NCBI GenBank assembly: GCA_036510065.1
Contig: DATCEO010000243.1
Coordinates: forward strand, 28,591 to 92,590
DNA from: DASUBV01 sp036510065
GTDB taxonomy: Bacteria; Actinomycetota; Actinomycetes; Streptosporangiales; Streptosporangiaceae
Length of the DNA: 64,000 bases
Direction of reading: 5' to 3'
A model generated the notes under the pieces. The model made no database searches and was not told where the DNA came from. It worked only from the letters and a program-made list of their open reading frames with translations. Below are positions 8,350 through 15,922 of this stretch, piece by piece. The first letter of the stretch is position 1. The number at the start of each line of letters is the position of its first letter. The position numbers were made by a program, and so were the translations under genes.

Positions 8350-10578
8350 TTACGCGACGTGGCGGTCCGGACTAACGAGGTAGGAACGCCCAGACGAAGT
8401 GGTCCACCGGAATATGCCTGGCTCAAGCTGGCTCAGCTGCCAGCCGAGGTGCTGCTTGAGCTGGTGATGGTGGCGGCATAGTCCGCCGAGATTGCAGCTG
8501 CAGGTCTTGCCGCCCCGGTCATAGGGCACCGTGTGGTCTAGGTCGCCGCGCCAGGCCGGCTGGCGACAGAACGGGAACCTGCAGGTCAGATCACGCGCAA
8601 CGATGTACTCCCGCAGCCGGGTTGGCGGCCGGTAGCCGGCGGCGGCGGCGACATGTGCGCAGCCGTTCTCGGTGGCGGCGTCAGCGGCGGCACGAGCGGC
8701 AGCGGCAGCCGCTTCGCGGCCAGCGGCACGCAGCGCACGAGCGAGGATGCCATCGGAGGCCATCTCCGACTGGGGTGGGTCCAGCAACATGTCCTCGGAG
8801 ATGGTCAGGGTGACCCGGCCCACCAGACCCGTCGTGTCTTCGTATCTGGCCACCGAGATGCCGCGCCACGTCGCCGGGCCGGTCCGCGAGCGAGCGCGAG
8901 GAACACGGGTGACAGCGATGGCCTGGCCGGTCCGGCTGGTCAGGATGACTCTCCACTGAACGGCGGGGTCGTCAGCTGCTGCCTCGGCGATCTCACGGGC
9001 CTGATAGGGCGTGATCGGTCCTAGGCGACCCAGGTAGCCAGACTCGGGCGAGCAACCCGCCAGAGTGGCCCACGGCAGGGTGAGATCGAGTGAGCCACCC
9101 GGCGGAGGCCCGGGCCCGAACCCGGCCGGCGGCCGGCCTGGCCCGGGCCCGGCACCGGAAGGCAAGATCAAGGTCGGCAGCGCGGCCCAGGACTGGACAG
9201 TTCCGGCAAGCTCGATATTCCAGTCATCGTCGTTGCTTAGCTCGCCGCCGAACTCCAGCGGCACAGCCCAGGCCGGATCTCCGCCGAGCGGATCAGGCAG
9301 GAAGTCATCGCTGGGCGCGTCCGCGTCAGACGGGGCGGGCACGTCCGGGTCAGGCAGGCAGTCATCGCTGGGCGCGTCCGCGTCAGAGGGGGCAGGCACG
9401 TCCGGGTCGGGCACGTTGCCGGGCTGGCACGCGGGGCCGGAAGGGTCATTCTCGTCATCGTCGCCGTTGTCGGGCGGCGGCTCGTCAGGCGGGCCATCGG
9501 GAGCCGCCGGGGTGCCGGGCATGGTGCCCAGGAGCAGGCCGATGAGTACCTGGGCCCGGAGCAGGTCAATTCCGCCCCCGGCACCAGATGCCTTGAGGCC
9601 CCGGGCCAGTGCGCTGATCCGGGCCATCGCCGCAGCCGCCCGGGTCCCCGGCAGCTTCTGCCCGATGAGCGACGCGGTGCCGTCCTCGTCTGGGTACAGG
9701 CTGACCTTGGCTCTCCGCTCGGCCTCCTGGCGGCGCTGCTCCGCGCCCTCCGGATCGGCAGCGATCACCGCCCGCCGCAGCGCCGCACGCAGCTGGCTGG
9801 TGGTCCGGTCCCCGGCCCCGGGCAGGACCGTGGCCTCTACTGCTCGCGCGGTGTCGTCGTCGAGCATCCCGGTCGACTCGGCTATCAACCGCGCCCGCGA
9901 AAGATCGATCTGCCCGCCCGCCAGCGCAGCGCCAGTCGCGGCCAGTCGCCAGGTCAGCGTGGTCGCAAGGTCGGTCCACCAGGATGCGCCGATCCGCGTC
10001 ATCGCCAGCGCCAGCGAAACCTGCGCAATGGCCTCGTCGGGGAGCTGGGACGGACGGCCCTCGTCATCCACCCCGATCTTGTCGTCGGCGGCGGCGGACC
10101 GGGACGCCATCTCGGCGACCGCAGCTAGTTCTCCTGCCTGCGCCCAGGAGGCTAGCCGCCGGAAGGAAGCAGCCACGCCCGGCAGCGAGCCGCTTTCCAG
10201 TTCCCGAGGGGAGGCAGTGGCCAGCCAGCCGGCCAGATCGGGGCTGGGCGGCAAGGATTCCGCCACCCGTCCCGCCACCGCCGCCAGCGGCACGCTGCGG
10301 GTCTTACCGGCCAGGATGGCCTCATGCAGCGCCTCGTCCTCGTCAGAGTCCTCGTCTCCGGCGGGGGCGGTCGGCGACAGAGCGCCGTCCGGCGGGCGGT
10401 TCCAGGGCGCGGGCTCGTTCAGGACCGCTACCAGCGTCTCGAAGTCGAGCTCCCATGACCACGACAGGCCCTGCGGCATGTCCGCGCCAGCCTCCTCATC
10501 CGGCAGGAGAATGCCGTCCTGCTGAGCTGGCTGATCTGGCCCTGACTGATCTGATCCTGACTGATCAGGTCCCAGCAT
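8350..10578 (-). CDS. DUF222 / HNH endonuclease (13E12 repeat family)
   Basis: 742 aa from ATG 10578, chosen because AGGAGGTGACC lies just upstream (the frame is open to 10602). A DUF222-type helical region fills the N-terminal half, followed by an acidic Pro/Asp linker holding a 19-residue tandem repeat. A C-terminal HNH nuclease motif reads CRFPFCRQPAWRGDLDHTVPY, then CRHHHQLKQHLGW. This is the family called 13E12 in Mycobacterium tuberculosis, where several members carry LexA sites. A LexA-like palindrome lies 87 bp upstream here, and dnaE2 follows, suggesting DNA-damage induction. The nuclease target is unknown. Confidence 0.85.
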   Translation of the reverse strand: MLGPDQSGSDQSGPDQPAQQDGILLPDEEAGADMPQGLSWSWELDFETLVAVLNEPAPWNRPPDGALSPTAPAGDEDSDEDEALHEAILAGKTRSVPLAAVAGRVAESLPPSPDLAGWLATASPRELESGSLPGVAASFRRLASWAQAGELAAVAEMASRSAAADDKIGVDDEGRPSQLPDEAIAQVSLALAMTRIGASWWTDLATTLTWRLAATGAALAGGQIDLSRARLIAESTGMLDDDTARAVEATVLPGAGDRTTSQLRAALRRAVIAADPEGAEQRRQEAERRAKVSLYPDEDGTASLIGQKLPGTRAAAAMARISALARGLKASGAGGGIDLLRAQVLIGLLLGTMPGTPAAPDGPPDEPPPDNGDDDENDPSGPACQPGNVPDPDVPAPSDADAPSDDCLPDPDVPAPSDADAPSDDFLPDPLGGDPAWAVPLEFGGELSNDDDWNIELAGTVQSWAALPTLILPSGAGPGPGRPPAGFGPGPPPGGSLDLTLPWATLAGCSPESGYLGRLGPITPYQAREIAEAAADDPAVQWRVILTSRTGQAIAVTRVPRARSRTGPATWRGISVARYEDTTGLVGRVTLTISEDMLLDPPQSEMASDGILARALRAAGREAAAAAARAAADAATENGCAHVAAAAGYRPPTRLREYIVARDLTCRFPFCRQPAWRGDLDHTVPYDRGGKTCSCNLGGLCRHHHQLKQHLGWQLSQLEPGIFRWTTSSGRSYLVSPDRHVA
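9296..9409. repeat. 57-bp tandem duplication inside the HNH gene
   Basis: Two near-identical 57-bp units (9296-9352 and 9353-9409) encode a 19-residue Pro/Asp/Ser-rich repeat (core PDPDVPAPSDADAPSDD). The unit is a multiple of three, so the frame is kept. It lies in the disordered linker between the DUF222 and HNH parts. Confidence 0.9.
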
Positions 10579-10664
10579 CGCGGTCACCTCCTGCCCGCCC
10601 AACTCGCTGCGTTTACCTCATCTTCGATAAGCATAGCGAGTGGTACTGACAAAACCGACGAGAT

Positions 10665-10680
10665 TCGAATGAAGATTCGA
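10665..10680. promoter_or_regulatory. LexA (SOS)-like box upstream of the HNH-dnaE2 unit
   Basis: TCGAATGAAGATTCGA is a perfect 6+4+6 palindrome. The actinobacterial SOS box is TCGAAC-N4-GTTCGA; this differs by one symmetric base in each half. It lies 87 bp before the start of the 13E12-type HNH gene, a family that is LexA-controlled in mycobacteria. No ideal -35/-10 pair was found; TATGCT further downstream on the minus strand is a possible -10. LexA control is inferred. Confidence 0.55.
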
Positions 10681-10690
10681 TGAGCTTGCT

Positions 10691-10739
10691 TGATCACGTC
10701 GGTTTTTCCGCGCATAGCGCGGAAAAAGAGTCGTGATCA
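10691..10739. repeat. Nested 49-bp palindrome
   Basis: Outer arms TGATCACG (10691-10698) and CGTGATCA (10732-10739) enclose an inner perfect stem TTTTTCCGCG (10703-10712) / CGCGGAAAAA (10718-10727) with loop CATAG. The inner stem would read as a terminator hairpin on either strand, yet it lies between two divergent genes, where a terminator has no obvious job. It adjoins a 38-bp tandem repeat. It may be a dispersed palindromic element or a cruciform-forming regulatory site. Confidence 0.8.
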
Positions 10740-10800
10740 TGGAAAACGTCCGGCCACGGCGGGTACTCGGGCGCTGGGCGCGGAATCGGGCCTCCGGCAC

Positions 10801-10914
10801 GAACTGTGAGCGCCCGCACGCAGACCTGGCCCCAGCACAAACTGTGAGCGCCCGCACGCAGACCTGGCCCCAGCACAAACTGCGGCCGCCCGACACGCAG
10901 ACCTCGCACCGGGT
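10801..10914. repeat. 38-bp tandem repeat, 3 units
   Basis: Units at 10801-10838 and 10839-10876 differ only in the first base; a third, degenerate unit covers 10877-10914. Each begins near AACTG and contains CCGCACGCAGACCTGG. The 375-bp gap 10579-10953 holds this array, the nested palindrome and the LexA-like site. A minus-strand open frame across it is Cys/Arg-rich and caused by the repeat, so no gene is called there. Confidence 0.85.
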
Positions 10915-10953
10915 ACGAAGACTCGCCGCCCGGCGGCCGGTTAGCATCGACCC

Positions 10954-11727
10954 GTGAGCGAGACGGCTCTCCCGCCCGGCGGACGCCCCGCTGGCGACCC
11001 GCGGTGGGAACCATGGCTGCCTGCAGAGGCGGCTGAGCGGCTAGCCGGGGTGCGGGTGCCCTGGTATGTGGCCGGCGGATGTGCGCTGGACCTCTTCCGC
11101 GGCTCGCAGACCCGCGTCCACGACGACCTGGAGATCGCCGTCCCGGCGGCGGAATTCCCGGTGATCCGTGCCGCCCTGGCCGACCTGGAGTTCGACGTGG
11201 CCGGAGCGGGGCGGCTCTGGCCGGAAAGCAGCCCGGCGGCCGCCGTGATGCACCAGACCTGGGGACGCGATCGCGGTACCGAGATCTACCGGCTCGACGT
11301 GTTCCGCGAGCCGCACGACGGCGACAGCTGGATCTGCCGCCGCGACGACCGCATCCGCCGGCCCTACAGCACGCTGATCCTGCGATCCCGCGATGGCATC
11401 CCGTACCTCGCGCCGGAGGTCGCGCTGCTGTTCAAGGCCAAGTACACCCGGCCCAAAGACCTGGACGACTTCGCGGGCGTGCTGCCGCTGCTGACCGAGC
11501 AGCGGCGGGCCTGGCTGGCCGGGGCGCTCCGGGCTGTCCATCCGGGCCATCCCTGGCTGGCCGTTATGTCCGGAGCCTGTCCGGCCGACGCGGATCCGGC
11601 CTCCCAGGGCGCAATGTCAGTGACCACTGCCACGATGCTTTTATGGAAGAACGGACGCACCAGGCCAGTCGCAAGCCCACCCGGCAGGAGATCTCCGTCG
11701 CCATCACCGAGATGGGCTGGCGGCTGA
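10954..11727 (+). CDS. Nucleotidyltransferase-fold protein (aminoglycoside adenylyltransferase-like)
   Basis: 257 aa in the open frame, GTG start. WYVAGGCALDLFRGSQTRVHDDLEIAV (about residues 28-55) contains the GG and D-x-E pattern of the minimal nucleotidyltransferase fold, here in the form usual for LinA/AadB-like and uncharacterised actinobacterial proteins; LLFKAKYTRPKDLDDF follows near residue 150. The recognisable protein ends near AVHPGHPWLAV (about residue 205). The remaining tail is composition-driven and its last 85 bp overlap the next gene, so the native stop may have been lost. Substrate unknown. Confidence 0.65.
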   Translation: MSETALPPGGRPAGDPRWEPWLPAEAAERLAGVRVPWYVAGGCALDLFRGSQTRVHDDLEIAVPAAEFPVIRAALADLEFDVAGAGRLWPESSPAAAVMHQTWGRDRGTEIYRLDVFREPHDGDSWICRRDDRIRRPYSTLILRSRDGIPYLAPEVALLFKAKYTRPKDLDDFAGVLPLLTEQRRAWLAGALRAVHPGHPWLAVMSGACPADADPASQGAMSVTTATMLLWKNGRTRPVASPPGRRSPSPSPRWAGG

Positions 11728-12356
11728 TCCTGGACGTCGCGCGGACCTCAGTGGCAGTGGAGTCGCTGGCGCAGGCGGCAGCCGTCGCCGGGCGGGTGGT
11801 CGCCGCGGCCGGCCCGGACGCCGACGAGTCCCTGCGGGCGGACATCCGCGCTGATCGCCTGGTCCTGACCTTGCAGTCGCTCGCCGCTGGACGGGTGACT
11901 GAGCGCGAGATCGAGCTGGCCCGGCGGATCTCCGCGGTCACGGGCGAGTTCGGGCTGGCGACCGATGCCGATGTCGGCGGAGCGGCTACGCGATCGGTCC
12001 AGGCTCTGGAGATCGCGATCGACGCGCTGGATTTCACCGCCATCCGGCCGTTCTGGAAGGCCGCGCTGGGCTATGCCGACGAGCCCGGCCATGCGGGCCC
12101 GCAGGATGCGATCGTCGACCCGGTCGGGGAGGGACCGACGATCTGGTTCCAGCAGATGGACGCTCCGCGCCTGCAGCGCAACCGCATCCATCTCGACATC
12201 TCCGTCCCGCATGACGAGGCTCAGCGCCGGATCCAGGCCGCGCTGGTCGCGGGCGGCACGCTGATGTCCGATGCCGAGGCTCCCGCGTTCTGGATCCTGG
12301 CCGATGCCGAGGGCAACGAGGCATGCATCACGACCTGGCAGGGCCGAGACGGGTAG
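11643..12356 (+). CDS. VOC (glyoxalase-like) protein with degenerate pterin dehydratase-like N-domain
   Basis: 237 aa from ATG 11643 (MEERTHQ); no convincing Shine-Dalgarno. Residues about 10-105 resemble 4a-hydroxytetrahydrobiopterin dehydratase (VTEREIELARRISAV helix) but lack the catalytic His-His-Pro motif. Residues about 115-237 are a VOC fold (ALEIAIDALDFTAIRPFWKAALGY, then IWFQQMDAP, RIHLDISVPHDEAQRRI). This fusion is common in actinomycetes and has no firm function. It overlaps the upstream nucleotidyltransferase frame by 85 bp, suggesting coupling or a lost upstream stop. Confidence 0.75.
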   Translation: MEERTHQASRKPTRQEISVAITEMGWRLILDVARTSVAVESLAQAAAVAGRVVAAAGPDADESLRADIRADRLVLTLQSLAAGRVTEREIELARRISAVTGEFGLATDADVGGAATRSVQALEIAIDALDFTAIRPFWKAALGYADEPGHAGPQDAIVDPVGEGPTIWFQQMDAPRLQRNRIHLDISVPHDEAQRRIQAALVAGGTLMSDAEAPAFWILADAEGNEACITTWQGRDG

Positions 12357-12394
12357 GCGGTCGCCGCCATCACGACCTGGCAGGGCCGGGACGG
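12326..12394. repeat. 27-bp direct duplication at convergent gene ends
   Basis: The segment at 12326-12352 (beginning CATCACGACCTGGCAGGG) recurs at 12368-12394 with one mismatch. The first copy codes for the C-terminus of the VOC protein. The second lies across the end of the opposing nucleotidyltransferase gene, so the duplication probably altered the 3' end of that gene. Confidence 0.85.
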
Positions 12395-13125
12395 CTGGCG
12401 GCGGCCGAGGGCCCATGATCGCCCTGACCCGTGGCGTGCCCGGGCGGCCTCAGGGGCGGCCGCCGACCAGGGCGTTCCGCCATGGCGAGGGGCACGACGG
12501 CGATATCCGGCCACCGCTCGCGGTGGCGCGCGAGCCGGGCCCGGGAGACGTCGATGCTGACCCTGACCGGGTTCTGGCGCCAGGTCTTGCTCATCAGATC
12601 GGTGAGGCCATGCGGGGCGCAGATCTCGATGCCGCCGGGCGCCTTGCGGATAGCGACGCAGGTAGCGGTCTCGGGCCAGGTGGCGACGGCGTCGTGCACG
12701 CAGCTGAACGCCGGCACGGGTGGTCCCCCGAAGTAACGGTGATACCAGGTATGCACGGCTGCCTGGTTGGTGGCTTCCCAGGGCAGCTCAGCCAGGCCCT
12801 CGAGGATCTGCTGAGCGTCCTGGTCGCGCTGGCGGCTGAGATTGCCGGGATCGAAGAAGGCGACGTCGATATCGCGAACCGCGGCCGGATCGAAGCCATC
12901 GCAGGCCTGGCCCCAGACGACGTCCCGGATGACCCCGGCGCCGATCCAGGCGTCCGGCAGGCCGCTCGCGGCGACGGCGTCCAGGGCGCGCAGCAGCCAT
13001 GGCTCGCTGCGCACGCAGCCGGCGAGTCGACGGGCCAGGGCGCGGTCCAGCGCCGGGCACTCATGCCCTGGGCACTCATGCCCTGGGTAGTCATGCGCCG
13101 GGGACTCGCGCCGCTGCACGCTCAT
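12370..13125 (-). CDS. Nucleotidyltransferase family protein (COG3575-like)
   Basis: 251 aa, ATG start. LPDAWIGAGVIRDVVWGQACDGFDPAAVRDIDVAFFDPGNLS (about residues 57-98) gives the family's GAG...R and D-I-D-V nucleotidyltransferase signature; EATNQAAVHTWYHRYFG and ETATCVAIR follow as in that family. The N-terminus contains a short repeat (GHECPGHECP), and the last 45 or so residues are Pro/Arg/Gly-rich without family similarity, next to a local DNA duplication. The substrate is unknown. Convergent with the VOC gene. Confidence 0.7.
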   Translation of the reverse strand: MSVQRRESPAHDYPGHECPGHECPALDRALARRLAGCVRSEPWLLRALDAVAASGLPDAWIGAGVIRDVVWGQACDGFDPAAVRDIDVAFFDPGNLSRQRDQDAQQILEGLAELPWEATNQAAVHTWYHRYFGGPPVPAFSCVHDAVATWPETATCVAIRKAPGGIEICAPHGLTDLMSKTWRQNPVRVSIDVSRARLARHRERWPDIAVVPLAMAERPGRRPPLRPPGHATGQGDHGPSAAASRPGPARS

Positions 13126-13192
13126 ACGGGGAGCTTAGGCGCCGGGTTTATTCGGATGCCGCAGTGCCACACCGCGCCTAGGGTGGACGGCC

Positions 13193-13465
13193 ATGGAGAC
13201 TACCGTGCCCGTGGGCAGCGACGTGGTCTGGGCGCAGGACTCGGGGGGCAGCGGCCCGGTCGTCGTGCTGCTGCATCCCGGCGTCGGCGACTCCCGTCAG
13301 TGGGATCGGGTCTGGCCTGCGCTGACGGCCGAGTGCCGGGTCATCCGTTATGACGTTCGGGGGTACGGCCGGTCCCCGGCGGCCACGCAGGAATACACGC
13401 TCGCGGGCGACCCGCGGCAGGTACTGGAGCATTTCCAGGTGGAGCGGGCGCATCTGGTGGGCTGA
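13193..13465 (+). pseudogene. Truncated alpha/beta hydrolase
   Basis: 90 aa, ATG start. The sequence is a good alpha/beta-hydrolase N-terminus (VVVLLHPGVGDSRQWDRVWPAL, then RVIRYDVRGYGRSP) but stops at HLVG, immediately before the nucleophile elbow G-x-S-x-G. The expected Ser, acid and His residues are absent and no continuation is found in other frames before imuB. It looks like a 5' remnant left by a deletion whose junction lies at about 13463. Confidence 0.75.
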
Positions 13466-13544
13466 CCCAGAGCTGGTCAGAGCGACAATCCTGGATCAGG
13501 TCACCGGCAGCTCGGGATCAGTTCCGCAGTAGCGATGGCCCCGG

Positions 13545-15059
13545 TCAGTCGTAGCTGGCCTCGACGAGCCAGCGGCCGTCCTGCACAACCGCCAGCCAGG
13601 CGCACCCGTCGTCGGTTACCAGCTGGAACCTGGCCTGTCGCCGGGCCCGCGCCGGATCCCACCATCGCTCGGTGAGCGGCCACGGGCCGGCCCAGGAGGT
13701 AATGGCCCGCGCGGGCGATCCGGCCGCCGCCATCCAGGCGGGCGGGGCGGATACCTGGGCCCGGCCAGTCACGGACACGGCTTCGCCGGAGCCGTCGGTC
13801 ACCCTGGCCGGCAGCGAAACGGGGTAGACGATCGCCGGGGCCGGCGCCGGAATGCTGCCCGGCCACGGCCGGTCCGCCGGGCGCTCCGGGGTGGCCGCGT
13901 CCCCGAAGGGGACCAGCAGGACCTGCTCGACCGCACTGCGACCGCCCGCGAGCACGGGCCGCGTCACCGCGCCATGCGCGAGCAGCGCCTGGACCCGGAC
14001 TGCCGCGCGGGCTACCCGGTCGCTGACCACCGCGTCTCCCCAGAGGCCGAGCTGCCGACCCACCGCCCGGACCAGCTGATCCGGGATCAGCCGCAGCAGC
14101 GTTATGCCTCCGGCCGCCGCCCCGGAGACAGGTCCCTCGCTGCTGCCGGCAGGTGATCGGTCCACCGGGGCGCCAGGCCGCCAGCCATCGAGCTGCCAGC
14201 GCACCCGCTCGGCGACGGCGAGCCCGGAGAGCAGGCCATCGTGCCGCCAGAACCGGGTCAACTGCCGTCCGTCCGTGCTGTGGACCTGCACCTGAACCCG
14301 CACGCAGGCCAGTCCGCTGGCCGCCAGCCGGGCATGCATGTCCTCCGCCAGCGCCTTGGCCGCGAACACGACGGGCTCCGATTGCTCGGCGGGGGGATCG
14401 AACTCCTGCGCCGCGGACAGGTCGGCCGCGGGCGGCCGAGGGGCCAGCGGCCGGGGAGCAAGCCCGCTCGCCAGCCGGTGCGCGAGCACGCCCTGCATTC
14501 CGAAGCGGTTAGCCGCCTCGACGGCGGGCAGCGCGGCAAACCCGCCGAGGGTGGTGATGCCCAGCCGGGGCAGCAGGACGGTCAGCTCGGGCATTCCCAG
14601 CGCGCTGACCGGCTGGCCGGCCAGAAACGCGGGCGTCCCGCCCGGCGGTACTATCAGCCCGGCGACCCCCGGGCCCCCGGTCGTCCCAGAAATCCCAGCT
14701 AGCCCAGATATCACAGCCGCCCCGGAGGCCTCTCCAGCGCTGGCGGCCAGTTCCGCGGCGAACAAGCCATCGGCGACGCCGATCTGGCAGGCGAACCCGG
14801 TCTGGCGGACAGCGGCCGCGAGCTTCCCGGCCAGCTCCGGCTCTCCGCCGAAGTAGCGCGCCGGGCCGCGGACCCCGATCGCGCAGGTCCCCGGACGCAG
14901 GACCTCCACTTTGGGGCAGAACTCCTCGACCGTGGCCACCACCTGCTCAAAGGCCCGCGCGTCTAGCCCTAGCCCCGGTCCCGCGTCCGGCGGGATGGTC
15001 GCCCACTCGGGACAGCACAGCACCAGCACCCGGCGCGGAGCGCGCGCTGTCTCCGTCAC
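13545..15059 (-). CDS. imuB: ImuB, inactive Y-family polymerase homologue (damage tolerance adaptor)
   Basis: 504 aa from GTG 15059, overlapping the imuA' stop by GTGA; the frame is open to 15200, but that extension is Arg/Gly-rich. The fold follows DinB/ImuB, yet the Y-family acidic motifs are lost (VLVLCCPEW in place of D-x-D-x-F; VRGPARYFGG where the second acid would be), the hallmark of ImuB. QLGLWG at residues 336-341 matches the beta-clamp-binding motif of mycobacterial ImuB. It tethers ImuA' and DnaE2 to the clamp for mutagenic bypass. Ends DGRWLVEASYD as in relatives. Confidence 0.9.
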   Translation of the reverse strand: MTETARAPRRVLVLCCPEWATIPPDAGPGLGLDARAFEQVVATVEEFCPKVEVLRPGTCAIGVRGPARYFGGEPELAGKLAAAVRQTGFACQIGVADGLFAAELAASAGEASGAAVISGLAGISGTTGGPGVAGLIVPPGGTPAFLAGQPVSALGMPELTVLLPRLGITTLGGFAALPAVEAANRFGMQGVLAHRLASGLAPRPLAPRPPAADLSAAQEFDPPAEQSEPVVFAAKALAEDMHARLAASGLACVRVQVQVHSTDGRQLTRFWRHDGLLSGLAVAERVRWQLDGWRPGAPVDRSPAGSSEGPVSGAAAGGITLLRLIPDQLVRAVGRQLGLWGDAVVSDRVARAAVRVQALLAHGAVTRPVLAGGRSAVEQVLLVPFGDAATPERPADRPWPGSIPAPAPAIVYPVSLPARVTDGSGEAVSVTGRAQVSAPPAWMAAAGSPARAITSWAGPWPLTERWWDPARARRQARFQLVTDDGCAWLAVVQDGRWLVEASYD

Positions 15060-15820
15060 CCGGCACCCACCAGCGCCTCGCTCGCCAGCGCCTCGCTCGC
15101 CAGCGCCGCACCGGACAGCGCCGCGGCCGGGCGGGGACTGGCCAGGCCGGGGTTCACGTCGGGCGCCGGGGTCACCGCGCCGTCGGGACCCGGCAGCCAC
15201 AGCCAGGCCGCCCGCGGCCGGGTTCCCGCACCCCGGCCCTCAGCCACCACCTGCACCCGGCAAGCGCGCAGCCGCCCGTAACCGGCGCCGATGCCGACCC
15301 ACTCCCGGTCGGCGACAAGCAGCCGGGTCTGCGCGCCCTCCCACTCCCCCGCTATCAGGAGCACGCTCCCGTGCCGCCGGGCGGCCGCCTCGAGCTTGCG
15401 CCGTAGCTGGGCCGACGGCCGGTCCGGCGGGCGCAGCAGGACGATGTCGCAACCGTCCAGCAGCGCGGCCACGACCTGCGGCCAGGCGGCACCGGGATCG
15501 GCGATCAGCAGCAGCCGGTCATGATCGAGTCCAGCATCGACACCCGCGCGTACCCCCAGCGATGGCAGGCCGACTGCGGCGCACCACGCCCCCGCGGCCG
15601 ACGCCCCCGCGGCCAGCGCGAGGCACAGCAGTCCCGCGCCGTCCGCCGTTATGACCTGACCGCGCGGCAACCCGGCGGAGGGCAGCAGTCCCCGCAGTGC
15701 CGGGAGGACCGGCAGGATGTCCTGGCCCGGGGCCACAAGCGTGTCATCCGGCGCGGACAGTGATCTGACCTGCGCGGACCTGACCTGCGCGGACCTGACC
15801 TGCGCGATCTCTGCTGCCAT
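15056..15820 (-). CDS. imuA': ImuA' (RecA-like accessory of DnaE2 mutasome)
   Basis: 254 aa from ATG 15820 (an in-frame GTG at 15826 also exists). The N-terminus has a three-fold AQVRS repeat. The body GQDILPVLPALRGLLPSAGLPRGQVITADG resembles the RecA-like N-domain of ImuA', with an ATPase core less complete than RecA. It is a partner of ImuB and DnaE2 in SOS mutagenesis. The stop overlaps the imuB start by four bases. The promoter region has a LexA box between -35 and -10, and transcription probably starts at the ATG (leaderless). Confidence 0.88.
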   Translation of the reverse strand: MAAEIAQVRSAQVRSAQVRSLSAPDDTLVAPGQDILPVLPALRGLLPSAGLPRGQVITADGAGLLCLALAAGASAAGAWCAAVGLPSLGVRAGVDAGLDHDRLLLIADPGAAWPQVVAALLDGCDIVLLRPPDRPSAQLRRKLEAAARRHGSVLLIAGEWEGAQTRLLVADREWVGIGAGYGRLRACRVQVVAEGRGAGTRPRAAWLWLPGPDGAVTPAPDVNPGLASPRPAAALSGAALASEALASEALVGAG

Positions 15821-15826
15821 GATCAC

Positions 15827-15855
15827 ACTATCGAACGTTTATTCGATAACGTCAA
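15827..15855 (-). promoter_or_regulatory. imuA'-imuB promoter with embedded SOS box
   Basis: On the minus strand: -35 TTGACG (15855-15850), 17-bp spacer, -10 GATAGT (15832-15827). The LexA box TCGAATAAACGTTCGA occupies 15846-15831, with one mismatch to TCGAAC-N4-GTTCGA, and overlaps the -10. The seventh base after the -10 is the A of the imuA' ATG, so the mRNA is probably leaderless. LexA here would block RNA polymerase directly. Confidence 0.8.
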
Positions 15856-15922
15856 GCTCCGTGGGCTGGCCGGCTAGCGTGCGCCGGAGCTCTGCGGCGG
15901 GCAGCTCATCGTAGGGTGACGC

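Noticed and set aside
10691..10739. Hairpin as an ordinary gene terminator
   Set aside because: It lies between divergent gene starts, so no transcript is expected to end there; kept as a palindrome of unknown role.
10618..10947. Minus-strand open frame of 109 codons over the repeats
   Set aside because: Cys/Arg-rich sequence produced by the 38-bp repeat and the palindrome; no ribosome site or family similarity.
13466..13544. Continuation of the truncated hydrolase by frameshift
   Set aside because: The next frame reads PELVRATILDQVTG, which lacks the Ser elbow and other hydrolase motifs; no clear continuation.
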